Source: an uncultured Clostridia bacterium (GTDB lineage: Bacteria > Bacillota > Clostridia > Oscillospirales > Acutalibacteraceae). Taken from it: 8,176 nt of DNA. The DNA lies in NCBI GenBank assembly GCA_937877675.1, contig CALEIS010000072.1, positions 1 through 8,176 on the forward strand, written 5' to 3'. Each line of letters opens with the position of its first letter. Within the stretch, counting starts at the first letter, position 1. This document shows, piece after piece, positions 1 through 5,984 of the stretch. A program made the translations under genes and the position numbers. The notes under the pieces are model-generated. The model saw nothing but the letters and a program-made list of their open reading frames with translations, was not told where the DNA came from and did not search any database.

Positions 1-726
1 TTAATATATTCTTGGACCAAAAATTGAAGAACCGATTCTTACAAGATTTGACCCATTTAAAATTGCTTGTTCATAATCTCCCGACATACCCATCGAGAGA
101 ATATTCATATCTATATTATCTATCTTTTTTGCTCTTATGTCAACATAGATATTGTATATATTTTCAAAAAATTTACAAAGAATTGTGTTATTTTCACAAA
201 TTGGGGGTATTGTCATTAAGCCCTTAACCCTAATTCCTTCGATTTCTGAAATAGCATAAACATTCTCCATGAATTCTGAAGTTGAAAAACCAGTTTTACT
301 ATCTTCTTCACCGATATTTATTTCAAGCAACACATCCGTTATAATTCCTTTTTTGATTGATTGCTTTGAAATTTCCTTTGCAATTTTCAAAGAGTCAACG
401 GACTGAATCATATCAACCTCGCCAACAATCTGACCTGCCTTATTTGTCTGTAAATGACCTATTAAGTGTTTTTCTACTCCGTCAAGATGCAAATCAGGCT
501 TTTTTCGAAGTAACTCCTGTACACGATTTTCACCGATAAGCTTCACACCATAATCAAGTGCATAATTAATAAAAATTGGGTCAACAGTTTTTGTGACTGC
601 CATAAACTGCACATCTGAAGGTTGACGACCACTTTTTATTGCAGACTCTGCGATTTTCTCATTTATAACATCAAGATTATATTGAATATCTGCTTTTCGT
701 TGCTCAAGATACGACTTTTCCATCAT
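1..726 (-). CDS. yggS: YggS/PROSC-family pyridoxal-phosphate homeostasis protein
   Basis: This cytoplasmic protein binds pyridoxal 5'-phosphate without known catalysis and keeps the vitamin B6 and amino-acid pools balanced. The 241-residue product is complete; its TAA uses the first three bases of the window. The fold-type III alanine-racemase-like barrel is shown by AVTKTVD (43-49, PLP lysine at 46), GENRVQEL (65-72), HLIGHLQTNK (87-96), IQSVDS (107-112), EINIGEEDSKTGF (135-147), GLMTIPP (169-175), LSMGMSGDYEQAI (210-222) and the phosphate-binding VRIGSSIFGPR (229-239). The start at 726 is chosen for its ribosome site; the frame is open to an ATG at 759, but those extra 11 residues have no family counterpart that I know. 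It overlaps the HlyD-like gene by 23 bases, which suggests translational coupling. sepF is the usual next gene in related genomes and would lie off the left edge. Confidence 0.95.
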   Translation of the reverse strand: MMEKSYLEQRKADIQYNLDVINEKIAESAIKSGRQPSDVQFMAVTKTVDPIFINYALDYGVKLIGENRVQELLRKKPDLHLDGVEKHLIGHLQTNKAGQIVGEVDMIQSVDSLKIAKEISKQSIKKGIITDVLLEINIGEEDSKTGFSTSEFMENVYAISEIEGIRVKGLMTIPPICENNTILCKFFENIYNIYVDIRAKKIDNIDMNILSMGMSGDYEQAILNGSNLVRIGSSIFGPRIY

Positions 727-1930
727 ACAAATCAACTCCTTCAACAATGATTGTATCATACTGCTTTACATAAGCAGAGTCATTTACTATTTCAACAACT
801 GTAAACTCCTCAGATGAATGTAAAATATTCACTTTCTTAAATCGTATTATATTACCACTCTGTACATAAACACCTTTTTGACCATTTTCTTCACGAATTG
901 CACTGTTTTTAATTCTTATACCAACATAATCTTCAACTATAATTTCAATATCGTGAATTCTCAAGTTTGCAACATCTCTGTTCATGATATTACATTTAAG
1001 AACAACCGCAACCTGGTCGCCTTCTTTATTACCTTTATTAACCACAGTACATTTTATTGTTCCCACTGTGGTATTAGGCACTCTTACATCTATTGTTGAG
1101 CCAACCACTATCTTGCCAGAATCATTAAACGACACATTACATAGAAAATACCAATCAAAACTGTCAACAAGTTTACCCATAACTCCATCTGGAACATCAT
1201 TTCTTGAGGATGAAAGTAACGAAGAAATTTGAGCACAGTTAACATTCTTAGCGTCATTGTAACTAATGCTGTTCTCATATCCATCAACAGAGCCTATGTA
1301 ATAGCCTGAGTTAGGTGATTTGATTGTTGAGTATTTAGTTGCACTTTGATTAAGTGACACCAGCTCTGCCTCCAGCTCGGCAAGTTTTGCATCAACGGAT
1401 AATTCCTCACCAACTGCGAGTTGACGTGCTGTTATAGCATCTCTTAAATCAGTTAATGTTTCATCAAAGTCGCTACCGATTTTATCACGTGAAGCAGAAA
1501 TAAACGCTATGCAGGCATCATCAATAAGCTTATTGTATGCTGACGGTGCATTTTTACCATTTCCCACACGATTTTTAAGTTGCTTGTAATATTCAATTTC
1601 CTTTTCAAGCTCACGCATTCTAACATAGGTACCGGCACTGCTTTCATTTTGAAAAACAACAGCAACATCGTCACCACTCGCAACTCTTTTTCCATCTTCT
1701 GCAATCGATACAATTGTACCACTGTTATTTGCAGTAATATATGTTTCATCACGTACAATAAACGCCTTAGTGGATATTGTACTTTGAACCTGTCTTTCAA
1801 TTGCGATTTCTGTTTTATATGGATTAGTATTAATTTTTACAACTTGATAAATGAAATATACGATAATCAGTACACCGACAACTGAAAAGAAAATATATTT
1901 AACTTGATTTTTGTTAAGATTAAACTTCAT
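704..1930 (-). CDS. HlyD-like membrane-anchored adaptor protein
   Basis: The 408-residue product looks like a periplasmic-adaptor/HlyD-type protein. It has a short basic cytoplasmic start, one membrane anchor at about 12-31 (YIFFSVVGVLIIVYFIYQVV), and then an extracytoplasmic part. Residues about 57-93 form the first half of a lipoyl-like hairpin (AFIVRDETYITANNSGTIVS, then GKRVASGDDVAVVF). A mostly helical stretch with coiled-coil character covers about 103-198 (RMRELEKEIEYYKQ; AKLAELEAELVSLNQ). The returning half is at about 201-215 (TIKSPNSGYYIGSVDG), followed by beta-rich domains to the end. No ABC or RND transporter gene lies next to it, so an efflux role is not supported by context. The same kind of gene precedes yggS and sepF in many Clostridia (from memory), which hints at a cell-envelope or division-linked role. 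It overlaps the miaA stop by 1 base and the yggS start by 23 bases. Confidence 0.85.
   Translation of the reverse strand: MKFNLNKNQVKYIFFSVVGVLIIVYFIYQVVKINTNPYKTEIAIERQVQSTISTKAFIVRDETYITANNSGTIVSIAEDGKRVASGDDVAVVFQNESSAGTYVRMRELEKEIEYYKQLKNRVGNGKNAPSAYNKLIDDACIAFISASRDKIGSDFDETLTDLRDAITARQLAVGEELSVDAKLAELEAELVSLNQSATKYSTIKSPNSGYYIGSVDGYENSISYNDAKNVNCAQISSLLSSSRNDVPDGVMGKLVDSFDWYFLCNVSFNDSGKIVVGSTIDVRVPNTTVGTIKCTVVNKGNKEGDQVAVVLKCNIMNRDVANLRIHDIEIIVEDYVGIRIKNSAIREENGQKGVYVQSGNIIRFKKVNILHSSEEFTVVEIVNDSAYVKQYDTIIVEGVDLYDGKVVS
736..741 (-). promoter_or_regulatory. Ribosome binding site that sets the yggS start
   Basis: AAGGAG lies 9 bases before the ATG at 726 and 12 bases before a second ATG at 723. 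The longer frame starting at 759 has no such site. The 9-base spacing equals that of mutL and the HlyD-like gene, so 726 is preferred. The site lies inside the coding end of the upstream gene. Confidence 0.8.
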
Positions 1931-2880
1931 TATCTGCGTACCTCCTTTAAAAACTTATCAATAATCTCAAAAACTGATTTATACATCTCTTCTGTGTTTT
2001 CGTAATCATCAGGATAAATCCAATTTATATTTTCATTTTTTCTAAACCATGTTAGTTGTCTTTTAGCATAATGTCTTGTTTCGATTTTAAGGCTTTCAAG
2101 ACAATCATCAATGCTCTTTTCACCATTAAAATACGGTGCTAATTCTTTATATCCGATTGCCTGACAAGCCGTTTTATCAGCAGGGATGTTATAGAACTCT
2201 TTTGCTTCTTCCAAAAGACCATTTTCCATCATTATATCAACTCGACGGTTAATTCTCTCATAAAGAACATTACGGTCACGATAGTTTATACCGATATAAA
2301 GAACATCAAATGGTGATTCTTCTTCACGTGAAAGGATTTTTTGCTCCGTCATTGTTTTACCCGTCGCCTTGTAAATTTCAAGAGCACGGATAATTCGGCT
2401 TTTATCATTAAGGTGAAGTTTTTCGGCTGTTTGTGGGTCAATTTCCCTTAACCAACCAAGCATAAACTCTGCACCTTTTTCATCAAACATTTCAGTTAAT
2501 TCTTCACGAATTTCAGTATTATTTTCTTCTTTTGAAAACTGAATGTTTTGTAAAAGTGAGTCAACGTAAAGCCCTGTACCACCTGCAACAACAGGTAAAT
2601 CACCTTGATTATGTATTTTTTCAATACATTTTTTTGCAAGTGTTACATACTCTGCAACGCTAAACTTTTTGTCGATTGGCTGAAAACCAATTAAATGATG
2701 AGGAATTCCCTGCATTTCATCGTCAGTGGGTTTTGCCGTTGCAATATTCATTTTTTCATAAATCTGCATTGAGTCGGCTGACACAACTTGTCCCGAGAAA
2801 TGCTTTGCAATTTCAATTGACAAAGAGGTTTTTCCTGAGGCTGTTGGTCCCACAACTGCGATTACGGGAATTTTTTTCAT
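1930..2880 (-). CDS. miaA: tRNA dimethylallyltransferase MiaA
   Basis: MiaA transfers a dimethylallyl group from DMAPP to N6 of adenosine 37 in tRNAs that read codons starting with U, which improves reading accuracy. The 316-residue product is full length. Visible motifs are the P-loop GPTASGKT (11-18), SADSMQIY (34-41, with the catalytic Asp at 36), GIPHHL (58-63), VAGGTGLY (98-105, with the conserved Thr at 102), RALEIY (165-170), QAIGYKE (240-246) and the C-terminal ETRHYAKRQLTWFRK (267-281). The gene starts 3 bp after the mutL stop. Its own ribosome site is poor (GGTAGAG, 8 bases away), so translation is probably coupled to mutL. Its last codons contain the ribosome site of the next gene, and its TAA overlaps that gene's ATG by one base. 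In many bacteria hfq follows miaA; here it does not. Confidence 0.97.
   Translation of the reverse strand: MKKIPVIAVVGPTASGKTSLSIEIAKHFSGQVVSADSMQIYEKMNIATAKPTDDEMQGIPHHLIGFQPIDKKFSVAEYVTLAKKCIEKIHNQGDLPVVAGGTGLYVDSLLQNIQFSKEENNTEIREELTEMFDEKGAEFMLGWLREIDPQTAEKLHLNDKSRIIRALEIYKATGKTMTEQKILSREEESPFDVLYIGINYRDRNVLYERINRRVDIMMENGLLEEAKEFYNIPADKTACQAIGYKELAPYFNGEKSIDDCLESLKIETRHYAKRQLTWFRKNENINWIYPDDYENTEEMYKSVFEIIDKFLKEVRR
1940..1948 (-). promoter_or_regulatory. Consensus ribosome binding site of the HlyD-like gene
   Basis: AAAGGAGGT, a full match to the 16S rRNA tail, is embedded in the last codons of miaA (encoding KEV near the C-terminus). It stands 9 bases before the ATG at 1930. This is the strongest site in the window. 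It fixes the start and implies efficient translation of the downstream gene, independent of the one-base stop/start overlap. Confidence 0.88.
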
Positions 2881-2883
2881 AAT

Positions 2884-4728
2884 TTATACTCTACCAAACT
2901 GTTTTTCTAATTCATATTTTGAAAGTTCAATCATAACAGGTCTGCCGTGAGGACAGAAACGAACTTCGTTATCATTTACAACCTGCTTTGCAAGTGCTAA
3001 AAGTTCAATTTCTGAACTTTCGTCCCCTGCTTTTATTGCACTTCTACAAGCAACATTGTGATAAATCCAGTCGAGATGTTCATTGGTAATATCTCGACGA
3101 TTTTTAATAAGATATTGTGCGATTTCGTCGATAAGTGGTGCTATTTCTTGGTTGTCAAGGTCAATAGGACAACTGCGGACAATTACTGTACCATTACCGA
3201 AATCTTCTATATCAAACCCTGCTTTTACGATTGTTTCAATATTTTCTGTTACTGCGATATACTCTTCTTTGCCGAGTGATACAGTAACAGGCATTAATAA
3301 CATCTGACTACCGCTATTCTGACCTTCTGCTTTAAGTTTATTAAAGAGAATTCTCTCATGTGCAGCATGTTTATCAATAACAAAGAGTTTGCCATTTAAT
3401 TCAATGAATATGTAAGTTTTATATGCTTCACCAATAAGACGGATTTCATTTTCTTCCTTTATTTCTTCCACTTTTGGTGTTTGAATTGGCTCTTCTGCTA
3501 CCTTTTGAGTAGGTCTAGCAACAGGAAATTGAATATCAAATGGGTCATCATCTGCTTCTGCAACATATTCGGTTTTAACATCGTTTACGAACAATGGTGT
3601 TGAAGAAAGTGGTTTTAAAACCTTTTCTGTATATGCTATATTTTCCTGAACAGTTGTCTGTTTAAAATCTTGCTGTGGCTTTGCAAAAACATCATTAAAT
3701 ACTGTTTTCTTTTCAGGTAATTTTACCTGTTTTACAGCTGTATTTTCGTTTAATGCAGATTTAACTGCGTGATAAACTGCATCAAAAATTGCTCGTTCAT
3801 CTGAAAAACGAACTTCAATTTTTGAGGGGTGCACATTCACATCAACAAGTGTTGGTGGGAGTGTTATAAAGAGTACACCACCTGGAAACTTGCCAACCAT
3901 AACGCTATTTTTATAGGCATTTTCAAAGGCTGCCATAATGGTTGTATTCTTTACACTTCTGCCGTTCACGAAGAAATATTGCATACCACGTGAGCCACGA
4001 CAGTTGAATGGTGGTGTTACAAGACCTGAAACCGATACATTACCAACGGATGCATCAACATTCAAAAGTCCATTTGAGAAATCCTTACCGAATGCAGAGA
4101 AGCATACATTTTGGAGATTTCCGTCACCATTTGTAGTAAATACTTGTTTACCATCACGGATGAAACGAATACTGATTCCAGGGTGTGAAAGAGCAAGTTT
4201 TTCAACTGCAGATGCTACATAGTTACCTTCGCTTACATCCTTTTTCAAGAATTTCATTCTTGCAGGAGTGTTATAGAAAAGCTCACGGACAATCATAGTT
4301 GTACCCACTGCACAACCTGCATCAGAGAAATCTGTTATAATTCCACCCTCAATAGTGAGTGATGTGCCCATTTCTTCAGTTGCAGTTTTGGTAATCATAT
4401 TCACTTTTGAAACTGCTGCGATGGATGGTAACGCTTCACCACGGAAACCTAATGTTAATATTGTGTTAAGGTCTTCGGCAGTTTTAATTTTACTTGTGGC
4501 ATGGCTTACGAATGCAGTTTTAACATCTTCACGGTCAATACCGCAACCGTCGTCAGTAACACGGATATATGAAATTCCACCATGCTGAATTTCAACAGTT
4601 ATGGAAGTAGCACCGGCATCAACGGCATTTTCCATAAGTTCTTTTACAACGGATGCAGGGCGTTCAACCACCTCACCCGCTGCGATTAAATCAGCCATAT
4701 GCTTTGGGAGTTTATTAATTTTTGCCAT
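2884..4728 (-). CDS. mutL: DNA mismatch repair endonuclease MutL
   Basis: MutL is the ATP-driven partner of MutS; in bacteria without MutH it nicks the strand to be repaired. At 614 residues it has normal length. The N-terminal GHKL ATPase shows IAAGEVVERPASVVKELMEN (15-34, catalytic Glu at 30), DDGCGI (59-64), TSKI then GFRGEAL (94-100), and the transducer stretch DVNVHPSKIEVRF (296-308). A variable linker covers about 330-428. The C-terminal endonuclease domain has DKHAAHER (452-459), ACRSAIKAGD (560-569) and CPHGRP (592-597). Thus Asp452, His454, Glu458, Cys561, Cys592 and His594, the expected catalytic and metal ligands, are all present. QMLLMP at 475-480 fits the beta-clamp binding motif. 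Two positions of the classic DQHA(X)2E(X)4E motif differ: Lys453 for Gln and Asn463 for the last Glu. Its stop is 3 bp before miaA, so the two are surely co-transcribed. Confidence 0.97.
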   Translation of the reverse strand: MAKINKLPKHMADLIAAGEVVERPASVVKELMENAVDAGATSITVEIQHGGISYIRVTDDGCGIDREDVKTAFVSHATSKIKTAEDLNTILTLGFRGEALPSIAAVSKVNMITKTATEEMGTSLTIEGGIITDFSDAGCAVGTTMIVRELFYNTPARMKFLKKDVSEGNYVASAVEKLALSHPGISIRFIRDGKQVFTTNGDGNLQNVCFSAFGKDFSNGLLNVDASVGNVSVSGLVTPPFNCRGSRGMQYFFVNGRSVKNTTIMAAFENAYKNSVMVGKFPGGVLFITLPPTLVDVNVHPSKIEVRFSDERAIFDAVYHAVKSALNENTAVKQVKLPEKKTVFNDVFAKPQQDFKQTTVQENIAYTEKVLKPLSSTPLFVNDVKTEYVAEADDDPFDIQFPVARPTQKVAEEPIQTPKVEEIKEENEIRLIGEAYKTYIFIELNGKLFVIDKHAAHERILFNKLKAEGQNSGSQMLLMPVTVSLGKEEYIAVTENIETIVKAGFDIEDFGNGTVIVRSCPIDLDNQEIAPLIDEIAQYLIKNRRDITNEHLDWIYHNVACRSAIKAGDESSEIELLALAKQVVNDNEVRFCPHGRPVMIELSKYELEKQFGRV

Positions 4729-4737
4729 TGGTCAGCA

Positions 4738-4744
4738 CCACCTT
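4738..4744 (-). promoter_or_regulatory. Ribosome binding site of mutL
   Basis: AAGGTGG lies 9 bases upstream of the mutL ATG at 4728, the same spacing as for the HlyD-like gene and yggS. It supports the chosen mutL start, which also gives the standard MutL N-terminus (MAKINKLP followed by IAAGEVVERP). Confidence 0.75.
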
Positions 4745-4779
4745 TTTAGTTTTCTATAAAAAACGCGTTCAAATTAGAT

Positions 4780-5745
4780 TCAAAAATCTTCAGCATCCAT
4801 AGATGTTAATCTCAAATTCCCGTTTTCTACGAGATAAAGTTCAAATTCATATGTATAATTTGTAAAGTCACGCATTTCACTCACCATTGAGTATTTTGTA
4901 TGTTCACCAAATAAGTTTTCTTCTCCGTACCATGTTTCGCCTCTTGCGAAACAAACATACAACGTTTCTGCAGGTACACCAACAGATACCGTATCACCCG
5001 CTCTAACATAAAAACTCATAACAGTTACATCATTTATATCTTTCAGTTTTACTAAACAAGACTCATTATCATCAGTAATAACCGTAATCTCAGAACCATT
5101 ATAAACCTCTCTACCAGATAATACTTCTCCACTTTTCGGTTCATTTACTGGGGTTAATTTTTTTGTCGACTCGTCTTCTTGACTTAATGTTGATATAATG
5201 CCAAGAACAAATAAGATAATAATAAATGTCAATGCAAATCTTTTAAACTTAAATGATTTATCATTATTCTTTTTTGTCACAGCAGCCTGAACTTTTTGGC
5301 TATTATATGTAAGAGAACTATTCGTACATAAATCTGAATTACTCGTTTTTTGTATCGCATATGGGCTTACATATTCAATATCGTTAAATTCCTTTTGTGG
5401 CGAATGTTGACATATTAGTTCAAATATAGCACAAAATTTTTCGTCATATTCAAAATACATTTTTGATTCGTCATCAAAAATAATCAATATGTATTTAGGT
5501 GAATTTTCTGCTAACAATTGACTAATTTCTTTTAAATTATCTAAATAAGAAATTACTATTTCTCTAATTTTACTTGACGGGCTAACCCCAATTTTAAACA
5601 CATCAGGTGTAGCATTAACACGAATTTTGGAAGTAGATAAAGCCATAGAAGTATACGTCATTTCTTCATCTCTAAAATTTCTAATTGACTTGTAATAACC
5701 AATACTACTTGTGTAATTGAAATAGTAAACACTTTCAATTTTCAT
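4780..5745 (-). CDS. Single-pass membrane protein of unknown function inserted between mutS and mutL
   Basis: I do not recognise a named family, so no function is assigned. The 321-residue product has three visible parts. Residues 1 to about 115 alternate short beta-type stretches with one likely helix (about 56-80), which could be a small PH-like or similar beta domain, though this is a weak guess. Residues 116-169 are polar and end in a basic run (KKNNDKSFKFKRF). One membrane segment spans about 170-187 (FALTFIIILFVLGIISTL). The basic flank predicts N-terminus inside and C-terminus outside. The outer part (about 188-321) has a beta-rich core, GSEITVITDD through SFYVRAGDTVSVGVPAE to TWYGEENLFG, which reminds me of ectodomains in uncharacterised gut Clostridia proteins. 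There is no signal peptide or catalytic motif. The ribosome site is weak (GGGA, 11 bases before ATG), so the start is less certain. By hand count G+C is about 30%, versus 35-45% in sampled mutS/mutL lines. Its stop is 51 bp before mutL. Confidence 0.8.
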   Translation of the reverse strand: MKIESVYYFNYTSSIGYYKSIRNFRDEEMTYTSMALSTSKIRVNATPDVFKIGVSPSSKIREIVISYLDNLKEISQLLAENSPKYILIIFDDESKMYFEYDEKFCAIFELICQHSPQKEFNDIEYVSPYAIQKTSNSDLCTNSSLTYNSQKVQAAVTKKNNDKSFKFKRFALTFIIILFVLGIISTLSQEDESTKKLTPVNEPKSGEVLSGREVYNGSEITVITDDNESCLVKLKDINDVTVMSFYVRAGDTVSVGVPAETLYVCFARGETWYGEENLFGEHTKYSMVSEMRDFTNYTYEFELYLVENGNLRLTSMDAEDF

Positions 5746-5810
5746 AATAAATTCATTCCCGTTTATTTTGTATCAAACAGACTTGGAAGCCTGCTATTAT
5801 GTGTGATTCT

Positions 5811-5885
5811 GGACGATGTGGGTATCGTTCTCTAATTTTTCACTGATTTAAATTTCTTCGGGTCATCTAAGGCATCGTCCCCCAC
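5811..5885. repeat. 75-bp segment with inverted ends, degenerate dispersed repeat
   Basis: GGACGATG at 5811-5818 is matched exactly by its reverse complement CATCGTCC at 5873-5880. GTGGG at 5818-5822 is mirrored by CCCAC at 5881-5885. The left end also forms a local hairpin, GGACGAT (5811-5817) with ATCGTTC (5824-5830), using one G-T pair and a 6-base loop. No reading frame of note runs through it. The layout resembles a small non-coding mobile or extragenic palindromic repeat, partly decayed. Membership in a named family is inference. Confidence 0.6.
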
Positions 5886-5911
5886 AAATTTATAATTCGA
5901 ATTATAAATTT
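5886..5911. repeat. Perfect 26-bp AT-rich palindrome
   Basis: The segment is its own reverse complement over 26 bases, centred on the CG at 5898-5899. It carries TATAAT on both strands (5891-5896 on plus, 5906-5901 on minus). It sits between the GC-rich double hairpin and the 5811-5885 repeat. It may be part of the same dispersed repeat, an operator for the membrane-protein gene, or a source of -10 boxes. No good -35 box stands 16-18 bp upstream of the minus-strand TATAAT, so I do not call a promoter here. Confidence 0.75.
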
Positions 5912-5931
5912 CGCATTATGAATTAAAAGAA

Positions 5932-5980
5932 TCCCTCCACCGTGCAAAGCACGGTCCCCCTCCCTTTGACAAGGGAGGCT
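5932..5980. repeat. Double-hairpin GC-rich repeat directly after mutS
   Basis: Two perfect hairpins lie side by side just behind the mutS stop. One has an 8-bp stem, CCTCCCTT (5959-5966) with AAGGGAGG (5971-5978), and a 4-base loop. The other has a 7-bp stem, ACCGTGC (5939-5945) with GCACGGT (5949-5955), and an AAA loop. The style, a CCCTCC...GGGAGG frame around a variable inner hairpin, resembles dispersed palindromic repeats I remember from gut Clostridia; that family link is from memory and untested. On the transcript the first hairpin comes 6 bases after the mutS stop and could protect or end the message, but it is not followed by a U-run. Confidence 0.7.
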
Positions 5981-5984
5981 TTAA

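Noticed and set aside
12..539. Plus-strand reading frames opposite yggS, and similar ones opposite mutL, miaA, the HlyD-like gene and mutS
   Set aside because: They are short, lack ribosome sites and family motifs, and lie wholly opposite strongly supported genes.
1507..1800. 97-codon minus-strand frame inside the HlyD-like gene
   Set aside because: It is a shifted-frame shadow of the real gene, whose frame is intact from start to stop; there is no sign of a frameshift.
4755..4790. Possible mutL promoter: TTGAAT and TATAGA on the minus strand between the membrane gene and mutL
   Set aside because: Each box matches only 4 of 6 bases and the spacing is 19 bp, too weak in AT-rich DNA to call.
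5770..5800. Possible promoter for the membrane-protein gene (CATAAT or GATACA as -10 box)
   Set aside because: Neither candidate has a convincing -35 box at the right distance.
5932..5984. Intrinsic terminator after mutS
   Set aside because: The hairpin next to the stop is followed by GGGGGACC on the transcript, not a U-run. The later TTCTTTT is separated from the second hairpin by several bases. Termination is possible but not supported.
5746..5984. Small RNA, tRNA or riboswitch in the gap after mutS
   Set aside because: No tRNA cloverleaf, T-box or known riboswitch core could be seen; the structure is explained by inverted repeats.
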